DNA of 7,893 bases from Pseudomonadota bacterium (GCA_023390695.1 JAEWCJ010000331.1:1-7893); one strand, 5' to 3'. Counted from the stretch's first letter, positions 1 through 5,975 are shown. A program made the numbers and translations. The notes: generated from the letters alone by a model not told the origin.

Positions 1-29
1 GCCTTCGGTAAATGTTCGACCCGGTTCAT
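1..29 (-). CDS. start of a gene following phnE (partial, 9 codons visible)
   Basis: The last bases of phnE contain an ATGA: the ATG at 29-27 shares bases with the phnE stop TGA at 28-26, the classic translational-coupling overlap. The visible peptide starts MNRVEHLPK and then leaves the window. A Shine-Dalgarno-like AGGAAG lies about 5 nt upstream of the ATG, inside the phnE 3' end, which supports a genuine start. In this type of operon the missing partner would be the PhnC ATPase or a second PhnE permease, but nine residues cannot tell these apart. The identity is inference; the start itself is seen in the sequence. Confidence 0.6.
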
Positions 30-838
30 ACGAGCTTCCTGCGCAGCCAGCCGGAGAGCTGATCGAGGATCGTCACCACGATCAGGATGATGCCGATGAT
101 GGTGAAGAGGCGCGAGAAGTCGAGGAGGTCCATGCTATTCTTGAGTTCCTGGCCGATGCCGCCCGCGCCGACGACGCCGAGCACGGTCGAGGCGCGCACA
201 TTGAACTCCCACCAGAAGAGGGCGGTCGAGAGCATCACCGGCAGGACGTCCGGCACGAGCGCGTACATGATGCGCGTGGTACGGCCCGCGCCGGTGGTTC
301 CCACCGCCTCGAACGGGCCGAGATTGGCGTTCTCGATGTGGTCGGCGAAGAGCTTCGCGGCGCTCCCCCATGTGTGGAGGGCGATGCCGAGCACGCCCGC
401 GAACGGCCCGAGGCCGACAGCGGCCACGAACAGCAGCGCGAAGACGAAGGAATCGATGCCGCGCAGCGCGTTCAGGAACCAGCGGGCGGGATAATAGAGC
501 GCCGGGAAGGGCGTGATGTTGCGGCTTGCCAGCACCGCCATCGGGATCGCGAGGATGCAGGCGAGCGTGGTGCCGATCAGCGCCATCGCCACGGTTTCCG
601 CCGTGCGGTAGAGGAAGAGCGGGATTTCCTCCGTCTTCGGTGGCCAGGCGTTATAGAGCCAGCCCCAGAGACGCGGCAGGCCGGTCACGAGCTTCGCCGG
701 ATCGACCGAGGCGAGATTCCACCATACGGCATAGAGGGAGAAGACGATCGCCGTGATGATCCAGAAGCGCACGCGCATCGCCGAGAAGCCATGCCGCGTT
801 GTCTCGATTTGGTGGAGCGCGCGTTCCGCCGCCGTCAT
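26..838 (-). CDS. phnE: PhnE-type phosphonate/oxyanion ABC transporter permease
   Basis: Inner-membrane permease of a phosphonate-type ABC importer, expected to work with the PhnD-like binding protein encoded just upstream. The chosen ATG (838-836) gives 270 residues starting MTAAERALHQ, a normal PhnE length, with GGAAAG 8 nt upstream; the open frame runs further back into phnD in reverse, but that extension is arginine-rich shadow sequence. Hydrophobic segments lie near residues 25-45, 82-103, 131-153, 203-228 and 241-260. The cytoplasmic EAA loop that contacts the ATPase is visible at about 177-200 (EAVGTTGAG...I...LVPDVLP). A GVVGAGGIGQEL block at 221-232 and the ending DLLDFSRLFTIIGIILI are typical of PhnE. 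The gene lies 58 nt after phnD, separated from it by a strong stem-loop, and overlaps the next gene by 4 nt. No ATPase gene is in the window. The substrate could be phosphonate, phosphite, phosphate ester or another oxyanion. Confidence 0.92.
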   Translation of the reverse strand: MTAAERALHQIETTRHGFSAMRVRFWIITAIVFSLYAVWWNLASVDPAKLVTGLPRLWGWLYNAWPPKTEEIPLFLYRTAETVAMALIGTTLACILAIPMAVLASRNITPFPALYYPARWFLNALRGIDSFVFALLFVAAVGLGPFAGVLGIALHTWGSAAKLFADHIENANLGPFEAVGTTGAGRTTRIMYALVPDVLPVMLSTALFWWEFNVRASTVLGVVGAGGIGQELKNSMDLLDFSRLFTIIGIILIVVTILDQLSGWLRRKLV

Positions 839-856
839 GTCGATGTCTTTCCATGG

Positions 857-891
857 GCTGCCTGCCGGGGTGCGGACGCCCGGCAGGCAGC
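857..891 (-). promoter_or_regulatory. strong stem-loop between phnD and phnE
   Basis: A perfect 13-bp inverted repeat: arm GCTGCCTGCCGGG at 857-869 and its reverse complement at 879-891, with a 9-nt loop (870-878). It starts 5 nt after the phnD stop and ends just before the phnE Shine-Dalgarno (847-852). In the minus-strand transcript no U-run follows, so it is not a classical intrinsic terminator. It more likely acts as a 3' mRNA stabiliser or partial attenuator that gives more binding protein than permease, as is known for the malE-malF and similar intergenic regions. The structure is seen directly; the role is inference. Confidence 0.85.
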
Positions 892-896
892 GGAGG

Positions 897-1772
897 TTAC
901 GATTTCGCCTTGATCTTGCCGACGGCGATGCCCGCGTTCTCGATCGTGGCGTAAGACTTGTGCGTCGCCGGCACGAAGCCGGTGTAGCGGGCGGGGAGCA
1001 GGGTCTTCGCCTGCTCGTCGGTGATCGCGGTGAGAATTTTCTGCACGTCCGGACCAAGCTCTTTCGGCGCGCTCGGCGAGATCGCGATGGCGTCGTTCGG
1101 CAGCGGATCGGAGGTCCAGATGATCTTGGTGGCGTCCTCCTTCAGGCGCCCGCCCGCGATCATGGCGTTGCGGTTGCGGTCGAAGTCGGTGGCCATGTCG
1201 ACCTGTCCGGAAGCGACGGCGATCTCGTTTGCCGCGTGTGTCGCGCCCTCGCTGTATTTCCAGTAGGTGCGGGGATCGATCTTCCACACTTCCTTCGCGT
1301 AATAGCTCGGGATCAGCCAGCCCGAGGTGGAGCCGACGTCGGCAAAGGAGATCGAGCGGCCCTTGGTATCGTCCGGGAATTTCGACACCTGCATGTCCGG
1401 CCGGCCGATGATGATCGCGAAATAGATCGGCTTGCCGTCGTATTTCACCGTTGCGACCGCCTGGCAGTTCGTCGCGTTGTTGGCGATCACATATCCCCAT
1501 GGACCCATCCAGGCGACGTCGAGCTGGCCCGAACCCATGCCAACTGCCATGCCGGCCCAGTCGGTGGTGGCGAACAGCTCGAAATCGACGCCCAGCGCCT
1601 TCGCGAGATGCTGGAAGACCGGCGTGTAGGCCTTCTTGGTGTCGTCCGGATTCGGCAGGAGCGGGCCGACGCCGAAACGCAGCTTCTTGGTCTGCGCGAT
1701 GGCCGGCATCGCGAGTGAAACGCCTGCGGCACCGGCACCGGCCAGCAATGTGCGACGTTTGATCCTGGTCAT
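897..1772 (-). CDS. phnD: PhnD-type periplasmic substrate-binding protein
   Basis: Periplasmic receptor of a phosphate/phosphite/phosphonate-family ABC importer, 291 residues, the usual size. The start ATG (1772-1770) has GGGGAG a few bases upstream. The N-terminus has a KRRTLLAG stretch (5-12), then a hydrophobic segment ending AMPAIAQ at about 27, so export by the Tat route is likely. The mature protein starts with the typical LRFGVGPLLPNPD block (31-43), has a WMGPWGYVIA segment (88-97), and carries the GSTSGW motif (147-152) that corresponds to the Ser/Thr/Ser anion-binding helix of PhnD proteins. ATDFDRN follows at 194-200. A single cysteine, C103, sits just after the first lobe core; the PhnD-like arsenite sensor AioX uses a cysteine of similar numbering, but I cannot align the two here. 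Neighbours are the 525-residue exported protein upstream and phnE downstream, with stem-loops on both sides. The family is clear; the ligand is not. Confidence 0.92.
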   Translation of the reverse strand: MTRIKRRTLLAGAGAAGVSLAMPAIAQTKKLRFGVGPLLPNPDDTKKAYTPVFQHLAKALGVDFELFATTDWAGMAVGMGSGQLDVAWMGPWGYVIANNATNCQAVATVKYDGKPIYFAIIIGRPDMQVSKFPDDTKGRSISFADVGSTSGWLIPSYYAKEVWKIDPRTYWKYSEGATHAANEIAVASGQVDMATDFDRNRNAMIAGGRLKEDATKIIWTSDPLPNDAIAISPSAPKELGPDVQKILTAITDEQAKTLLPARYTGFVPATHKSYATIENAGIAVGKIKAKS

Positions 1773-1793
1773 GATTTCTCCCCTTGTTTCTTG

Positions 1794-1823
1794 GTCCGTG
1801 TGGAGCGAGGCGCTCGCACGGAC
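1794..1823 (-). promoter_or_regulatory. stem-loop upstream of phnD
   Basis: Nested inverted repeat: outer 7-bp arms GTCCGTG (1794-1800) and CACGGAC (1817-1823), inner 5-bp arms GAGCG (1803-1807) and CGCTC (1811-1815), a three-base loop, and a small asymmetric bulge. It occupies most of the 79-nt gap between the 525-residue gene and phnD and ends just before the phnD Shine-Dalgarno. Read on the minus strand it is followed by A-rich sequence, so it is not a terminator for the operon. Read on the plus strand it is followed by TTTTGGTTTT, so it could stop antisense transcription. Together with the 857-891 hairpin it encloses phnD, suggesting RNA processing or stabilisation. Confidence 0.75.
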
Positions 1824-1851
1824 TTTTGGTTTTCTGGTTCGGCTTCTTGCT

Positions 1852-3429
1852 TCAACTTGTTCTTCCGCGCCGGCGGCCGACTTCGTAGCCGACCGCGCCG
1901 ACGCCGAGCGCGAGCACGCCGAAGGCGGCCATCAGGCCGGGCGAAAATGGCATGGCGGGCGCGGGCTGCGGTGCGGAATGGGCGACGGCCGCTGTTGTCT
2001 GCGGCGTTTCACCCGTAGCCGCGACCATGTTGCTGGACATGTTGCTGTAGGTGCGCGCGAGCATCTGGCGGCCCACGTCTTTCAGGATCGCCTGACCTGC
2101 GACGCGACCCTGACCGAGCACGAGATCGATGTTCGTGATCTCCGGCCCGCCGAGATTGGCCGAGCGGTTGCCCTGCTTGTCGGCGACATGCCAGGCGAGC
2201 ACTTTATCGCCTTCGACCTTGTCGACGGCGATCCTGAAATAGCTCTCGGGGCCATCGACGGATTCGCCGGGCTTCAGCCGGATCTCGTCCTTGTTGACCA
2301 GCATGAACCCGAAATTGTGCCCCGTCGGGCAGCCAACCGGATATACGGCGAAGCGCTTGTCACCTGCATAGTCCTCGCCGTAACGCAGGCTCTGCGCCTT
2401 GGCGTAGATTTTCAGGTTGGCCTTGCCGTCCTTGAAGGGCTCGGGCCATGGCGAGAGGAAGCCAATCACATCGCCGTGCTCGAATACGATCGCCTTGCGC
2501 GCGGTCGTATCCTCGATCAGGAGTTCGTTCTGTACCGGCCCGAGTGTTTTCGTGAAGACGGCTTGGCCGTTCTCGATCACCTCAATATTGACGGTGCCGG
2601 CAGCCTCGTCGATCGAGGCAACCTTGACCGTGCGGGCACCCGCTTTCCATTCGTCGCCAGTACCTGCGAGTCCGGCAAAAACCTTCTCGTCGGCAAGCAC
2701 GATGCGGTCCATGCGCACGCCTGAAAGCCACTCGAACACCATCCGTTGCGGCGTGACCTCAGTCGCCTTGCCTTGATTATAAAGCTGCGTGAATCGCTGA
2801 CCACCCCACCAATCAGGCTGCGTGGTGGAGAGCACCGGCGAGCCGAACGCCCATTCCCAGTCGGTGCCCGCGATCGTCTTGACGTGCAGTGTGTGGTTCG
2901 CGGTCTTGTTGTGGCCGACGGTCGCGTAATACTGATAGACGGTGCCGCCTACGACCACGCTCTGCCCGGCCGGGATCGTGACGTTCTCCTTCACGACGAT
3001 GCTCATGTCGTAGTCGACATAAGTTGGCATGCGTCCGAGTACGGGAATCGGCTCACCGCGCAGCGCGACCTGACCGCCCCAGGTATCTTCGTGGTACATG
3101 AGGCCGCCTGCCGGGATAACGACTTCGCCGTTCTCGACGCGGCTCTGGCGGATGAAGACGCCGTCGAACTTCGGCGGTTTTCGCCCGAAGTCGTCGGTCA
3201 CCAGCCGGCCCTGCGGCAGTCCCGGCAGTCGCGGGACGTAAGCGGGTCGCACCGGTCGGTCCTTGATGAGCGAGAAGGGCGGGGGTGGGACGTCATTTGC
3301 CGCAATCGGGTGCGCGAGCGGCATGCCGTGCTTCGCCGGTTGCAGGATTTTCGTATAGTCGCTGGCTGACGCCGGTGTCGCTGCGAGCAGTGCCGCTACA
3401 ACGACGCCAAACAGAATATGTTTCGTCAT
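1852..3429 (-). CDS. unrecognised exported protein with C-terminal membrane anchor
   Basis: A 525-residue protein whose family I do not recognise. The start ATG (3429-3427) has an excellent GGGAGG site 7 nt upstream and lies 12 nt after the preceding stop, so co-translation with the membrane-protein gene is likely. Residues 1-23 form a Sec-type signal peptide (hydrophobic core FGVVVAALLAA, likely cut after ASA). Residues 24-75 are proline-rich. Residues 76-450 look beta-rich, with repeated short strands and many aromatic residues (DTWGGQ 115-120, DWWGG 206-210, FLSPWPEPF 324-332). There is only one cysteine, C367, in a VGCPTGHNFGF block (365-375). Residues 471-493 are an Ala/Pro/Thr linker, followed by a single transmembrane helix (about 494-516) and a basic tail GRRRGR. 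The protein should therefore face the periplasm, tethered at its C-terminus. No catalytic or haem motif is visible. Its position between sulfur-relay genes and an ABC importer suggests it handles or scaffolds the imported compound; that is inference. Confidence 0.85.
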   Translation of the reverse strand: MTKHILFGVVVAALLAATPASASDYTKILQPAKHGMPLAHPIAANDVPPPPFSLIKDRPVRPAYVPRLPGLPQGRLVTDDFGRKPPKFDGVFIRQSRVENGEVVIPAGGLMYHEDTWGGQVALRGEPIPVLGRMPTYVDYDMSIVVKENVTIPAGQSVVVGGTVYQYYATVGHNKTANHTLHVKTIAGTDWEWAFGSPVLSTTQPDWWGGQRFTQLYNQGKATEVTPQRMVFEWLSGVRMDRIVLADEKVFAGLAGTGDEWKAGARTVKVASIDEAAGTVNIEVIENGQAVFTKTLGPVQNELLIEDTTARKAIVFEHGDVIGFLSPWPEPFKDGKANLKIYAKAQSLRYGEDYAGDKRFAVYPVGCPTGHNFGFMLVNKDEIRLKPGESVDGPESYFRIAVDKVEGDKVLAWHVADKQGNRSANLGGPEITNIDLVLGQGRVAGQAILKDVGRQMLARTYSNMSSNMVAATGETPQTTAAVAHSAPQPAPAMPFSPGLMAAFGVLALGVGAVGYEVGRRRGRTS

Positions 3430-3441
3430 GGATTTCCTCCC

Positions 3442-3984
3442 TCAGTTCACCGTTGCCGTTGCCGAGTTCTGCCGGGACGGCAGGGACGGCAGGGAGCAAG
3501 AAGCGAGCCGGCGGGAGAGGAACATCGTTCCCCATCCCGTCAGCAGCAGCGTGTTCAAAGCGATCAGCCATTTCGGCACGCCAGCGAGGAATGTCCCTGC
3601 GATGCCGAGGCCGACGACGGATAGGACCGGCGCGAGACAGCTCACGCACAGTGCCGAGACCGCGAGCACGCTGCCGCCCATAGCTGCGCCGGCCGATGTT
3701 TTGCCGCCGGCGCTGCGGCCCGCGATCAGTGCAAAGCCGATGAAAGCGAAAGACAAGCCTACCGAGATCGCGGTCCAGTATTCCTGCAACCGGGTGAAAC
3801 TGATCCACCAGGCTTCCAGGGGCGGATAGGTGAGGCGTCCTGCGGCATTGAAGTCGCCGTCGATGAAGCCGCAAAGCTCAGCCTCTTCGAGCGTTTCCGG
3901 TACCCTGAACATAACGTAGCTCAAGGCAACAAAGCCAAAGGCTGCGATAATGAACAAGGTTGCCATCGTCCGGACGGGAATCAT
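3442..3984 (-). CDS. small integral membrane protein with CxxC in a membrane helix
   Basis: A 180-residue membrane protein, function unknown. The start ATG (3984-3982) has GAGGA 8 nt upstream and lies 31 nt after the dsrE-like stop; its own stop is 12 nt before the next gene. Hydrophobic segments lie near residues 7-26, 68-90, 103-132 and 135-156, giving about four helices. Residues 29-66 form an extracytoplasmic or cytoplasmic loop rich in acidic and aromatic residues, with C38. The third helix carries C113 and C116 in ALCVSCLAPV, followed by GLGIAG, a pattern loosely like the helix-borne cysteines of MerT-type transporters; overall similarity to MerT is not established. C163 is in the C-terminal tail, which ends with an LPSLPS duplication. 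Next to TusA and DsrE homologues, the cysteine pair may pass sulfur or a thiol-reactive species across the membrane, in the way YeeE (TsuA) works with a TusA partner; this is inference. Confidence 0.82.
   Translation of the reverse strand: MIPVRTMATLFIIAAFGFVALSYVMFRVPETLEEAELCGFIDGDFNAAGRLTYPPLEAWWISFTRLQEYWTAISVGLSFAFIGFALIAGRSAGGKTSAGAAMGGSVLAVSALCVSCLAPVLSVVGLGIAGTFLAGVPKWLIALNTLLLTGWGTMFLSRRLASCSLPSLPSRQNSATATVN
3474..3491. repeat. 9-bp tandem duplication near the 3' end of the membrane-protein gene
   Basis: GGGACGGCA occurs twice back to back (3474-3482 and 3483-3491), followed by a partial third copy. In the minus-strand gene it encodes the repeated LPS in the C-terminal tail (about residues 165-170). 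It is a likely slippage site whose copy number may vary between strains, with little effect on the membrane core. Confidence 0.7.
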
Positions 3985-4015
3985 CGCCTGTGTCCTCGCA
4001 CCTGCAGCGATGGCG

Positions 4016-4378
4016 TCAATAACTCACGCTCGGACTGGCCTCGCCCATGAACTCGACGAGCTTCGCGCCGCCGACCACCACGGCGCCGGGCACGATATTG
4101 TTTTCGTCGAGCTTGCGCTTCTTGAAGCAGGGGGAGCAGACATAGATCTCTCCGCCTGCTTCTACAAAGTTCTTGATGAGGTCCTTGAGCGGTGCGAAGC
4201 CTTCCTCGTGGATGTCGTCGGCGTATCCTTTCTGGGAGATGCGCGTGCCTTCCGTAGACAGGAACACGACCGTCTTCTTGTCCGACGCGACGGCGGCGTT
4301 GGCGACGACAAAAGCGACAGTCGCGTTGTCCGTGTTGTCTTTCGCGCAGGTGAGACTTACGACAAACTTGCCAGGCAT
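4016..4378 (-). CDS. DsrE-family sulfur-relay protein
   Basis: Cytoplasmic protein of the DsrE/DsrF/YchN fold, 120 residues, normal for the family. The ATG at 4378-4376 is preceded by AAGGAG about 9 nt upstream; the longer open frame behind it runs over the end of the TusA-like gene and is not needed. Features in order: a beta-strand start KFVVSLTCAKDN with C11, VAFVVANAAVA helix (21-31), VVFLSTEGTRI strand-loop (37-47), a conserved-looking GYADDIHEEGFAPLKDLI block (51-68), the CSPC motif (81-84) in YVCSPCFKKRKL, and a final PGAVVVGGAKLVEFM helix. DsrE-family proteins accept or pass persulfide sulfur through a conserved cysteine; C81 or C84 is the natural candidate. It sits 68 nt after a TusA-like gene, a pairing known from sulfur-transfer systems. 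Whether it works in sulfur oxidation, thiouridine-type chemistry or another relay cannot be told from sequence. Confidence 0.88.
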   Translation of the reverse strand: MPGKFVVSLTCAKDNTDNATVAFVVANAAVASDKKTVVFLSTEGTRISQKGYADDIHEEGFAPLKDLIKNFVEAGGEIYVCSPCFKKRKLDENNIVPGAVVVGGAKLVEFMGEASPSVSY

Positions 4379-4446
4379 TATTCTCTCTCCTTGGATAGTG
4401 GGGATTCCCCCGTTTGTGTTCGAAACCTGAGCCCGGATGACCGCGC

Positions 4447-4689
4447 TCAATTCCAGTTCATTCTCGATTTGATCCAGAAACTCTTCGCTGCGGGATCGTG
4501 GTGGACCAGCTCGTTGCTTGTGAGTCGGCACCAGGCGGGCAGGTCGACGGGCGCCGACGAGTCGAGCGCGGTGACCTTCAGCACCCCGCCCGGCATCCGG
4601 CGCAGCTTCTTGCGCAACTCGAGAACCAGCTCACCGCAGGCAAGGTCACCAGCGTCCCACTCGTCCGCAGTGTCGAAGGCGTCCTTCAT
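4447..4689 (-). CDS. TusA/SirA-like sulfur carrier with atypical CPxP motif
   Basis: An 80-residue protein matching the size and pattern of TusA/SirA/YedF sulfur carriers, which hold sulfur as a persulfide on an N-terminal cysteine. The pattern WDAGDLACGELVLELRKKL (11-29), then MPGGVLKVTALDSSAPVDLPAWC (32-54) and NELV...FWIKSR, follows the family's order of strand, cysteine, helix, strand, acidic loop and DIPxxC segment. C18 aligns with the active cysteine and C54 with the second common one, but the usual CPxP is CGEL, so both prolines are missing. The ATG at 4689-4687 is preceded by a GGGGCCGGA stretch; an upstream in-frame ATG would add a basic 20-residue extension atypical of the family. 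It is the first recognisable gene of the minus-strand operon. No confident promoter was found upstream. Confidence 0.75.
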   Translation of the reverse strand: MKDAFDTADEWDAGDLACGELVLELRKKLRRMPGGVLKVTALDSSAPVDLPAWCRLTSNELVHHDPAAKSFWIKSRMNWN

Positions 4690-4895
4690 GAGTCCGGCCC
4701 CGCGGTCACAAAGGCTGGAAGCCGTGCTCTCCCGTCTGCTCCGGCGCATGAATTCGGCACGCACATGCTCCTCCGCGGAAACTGCCGGTCCGGCGCGCGG
4801 TCGTCGAAAGGGCACGTCTCATTGCGTTGCGCTCACGCGCAAAGCAGCCGTCATCCCTGCGGTGATTGAAGGCGACTTGTCCGAATAACGTCCCG

Positions 4896-4909
4896 CGCAA
4901 ATAATTGCG
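4896..4909. promoter_or_regulatory. short inverted repeat upstream of the tusA-like operon
   Basis: CGCAA (4896-4900) and TTGCG (4905-4909) are separated by ATAA, a compact 14-bp palindrome of operator size about 205 bp upstream of the tusA-like start. It could be a binding site for a dimeric regulator. The arms are only 5 bp, so chance occurrence is quite possible. Confidence 0.25.
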
Positions 4910-4969
4910 ACGGAGTGAGCCCAGCACGGGGCACGACGCTCGATGAAAGTCACTCAATGGGAACAGTAT

Positions 4970-4988
4970 GGACCGTTTTCTGGACGGT
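4970..4988. repeat. 6-bp inverted repeat, possible operator
   Basis: GACCGT (4970-4975) and ACGGTC (4983-4988) flank a 7-nt spacer. It could be a regulator site or a small hairpin; no T-run follows on either strand, so it is not a terminator. The link to any gene is unclear. Confidence 0.25.
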
Positions 4989-5390
4989 CAAGACCATTAT
5001 CTCCGTATGAGGCAACTACGGGAGTTGAATCGCGGAGGCGGGCACCTGAAAAGGTCGATGCAATGCGAAGGCCATCACGGTGGGCTATCGCCCGTGCGAG
5101 CTAGCGTGTTACGAAATGACAAACCAGAAACATATGATGCGTGCGACCTGATCTTTGCCAGATGCTACGCTCGCAGAAGGAGCTGCATTCGAGTGGATGC
5201 GCATTGTCGCGGCTATAACCTGATGATCAGCCGGAGAAGCAGGCTTGGTTGACGTGCTGAATCTTGCTGAGATTGCGATGCGTGATCAACGCCACGCCGG
5301 AGATTGACGGGAACCGGATGCCGCTGGGCTCTTTGGTGTCACCTCCACTGCAGATGCAAAGGCGCAAACAAGCCGGAAATGGAAGTGGGA

Positions 5391-5876
5391 TCAATCCACC
5401 TGATCGTCACCAAACTGGCGTGGTGCCAATGGCTGGAAAGTCGACCGGTCTGGTTTCAAATCGAGCAATGGCGTGCCGTCGATGCAATCCAGACCGCGAA
5501 CAAGAATCTCGTTGTCCTCGATGGCCAAGAGAGTAGCGATACTGGTTGCGATCGGATTCGGCCGCAACGGTGACCGTAGGCTGAATGTGCCCCGTGTGGT
5601 CCCGTCGCCTTTCGGGCTCTGCCGTACCAGGTCTCGCCTTGCGAGATGGAGCCAGTAGATCACTTCAATTTTTTCATATTGCGCAAGGCCGTCGAGTGCC
5701 GCGATCCACTGCGGGAAGACTTCGATACGGCAGGCTGGGCCATCCGGACGTCCTTGCCGTGGACAGAGCACGCGATCTGACCACGGTGTATGAATTTTCC
5801 CGATATAGATAAGGCCAGCGTCCGTCGCGGACGGCGTGTCTATGACGACCTCGTTCGGTCTGAGAGAAAAGGCCAT
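5391..5876 (-). CDS. trmO: single-domain TrmO/TsaA-family SAM-dependent methyltransferase
   Basis: A 161-residue protein of the TrmO (YaeB/TsaA, UPF0066) beta-barrel methyltransferase family; the characterised E. coli member methylates N6-threonylcarbamoyladenosine at tRNA position 37 with SAM. Family blocks are clear: YIGKIHTPW (24-32), CPRQGRPDGP (38-47), YWLHLARRD (74-82), the SAM-site block TFSLRSPLRPNPIATS (97-112) and LDCIDGTPLLDLKPD (129-143). The ATG at 5876-5874 has AAGGA 8 nt upstream. It lacks the C-terminal domain that brings E. coli TrmO to about 235 residues, so tRNA recognition may differ and another substrate is possible. It is transcribed away from the candidate ModE box (start about 100 bp from it), so it may share molybdate-dependent control with the divergent gene. 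A second, housekeeping TrmO elsewhere in the genome would argue for a specialised role. Confidence 0.88.
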   Translation of the reverse strand: MAFSLRPNEVVIDTPSATDAGLIYIGKIHTPWSDRVLCPRQGRPDGPACRIEVFPQWIAALDGLAQYEKIEVIYWLHLARRDLVRQSPKGDGTTRGTFSLRSPLRPNPIATSIATLLAIEDNEILVRGLDCIDGTPLLDLKPDRSTFQPLAPRQFGDDQVD

Positions 5877-5975
5877 TGTAGAATTCCTTGGCTATTGGCG
5901 GCTTGTGGAAATGGCTGGCCGGCGAGCAAAGCCGCTATCCTCCTGTGCCGCCTCGGCAGGGGTTGCATGCACCTT

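Larger units (their letters stand above)
4690..5390. other. about 700 bp with no convincing gene, lower GC
   Basis: This stretch separates the tusA-like operon from the TrmO-like gene. Open frames here (for example 4968-5252 on plus and 4706-4957 on minus) have weak start sites, basic or cysteine-rich translations and no family resemblance. It must hold the promoter for the minus-strand operon, but I see no confident -35/-10 pair. Small structures include the CGCAA/TTGCG inverted repeat at 4896-4909, the GACCGT/ACGGTC repeat at 4970-4988, and a GGGC/GCCC hairpin at 5076-5096 with a three-base bulge. Composition from about 4970 to 5390 is less GC-rich than the flanking operon, so it may be decayed or acquired DNA. 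No tRNA or known riboswitch was recognised. Confidence 0.5.

Noticed and set aside
753..1718. Long plus-strand open frame opposite phnD, 321 codons
   Set aside because: It lies entirely antisense to the well-supported phnD and phnE, has arginine/aspartate-rich low-complexity translation typical of GC-rich shadows and no ribosome site.
1636..2724. Long plus-strand open frame opposite the 525-residue gene and phnD
   Set aside because: Antisense to genes with clear signal peptides and ribosome sites; no family resemblance; explained by GC-rich codon bias.
4400..4410. GGGGATTCCCC palindrome between the tusA-like and dsrE-like genes, possible terminator or operator
   Set aside because: The stem is only 4 bp with no T-run, and the two genes look co-transcribed.
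4415..4432. TTCGAAACC resembling a tRNA T-loop
   Set aside because: No pairing arms, acceptor stem or anticodon loop can be built around it.
4686..4766. 26-residue minus-strand open frame ending in ATGA at the tusA-like start, possible leader peptide
   Set aside because: The AGGAG is only 1-2 nt from the ATG, too close, and no attenuator structure or residue bias is visible; short frames like this arise by chance.
4706..4957. 83-codon minus-strand open frame upstream of the tusA-like gene
   Set aside because: Weak start, arginine- and cysteine-rich translation and no recognisable domain.
5076..5096. GGGC/GCCC hairpin with bulge, possible terminator
   Set aside because: No T-run follows on either strand and no gene ends nearby.
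4968..5252. 94-codon plus-strand open frame
   Set aside because: No proper Shine-Dalgarno, cysteine/arginine-rich translation and no family resemblance; cannot be called a gene without homology.
5233..5392. Minus-strand frame ending ...HRNLSKIQHVNQACFSG, possible gene remnant after the TrmO-like gene
   Set aside because: It has no start, is short and cysteine-rich, and matches nothing I know; it could be a degraded fragment but is not supportable.
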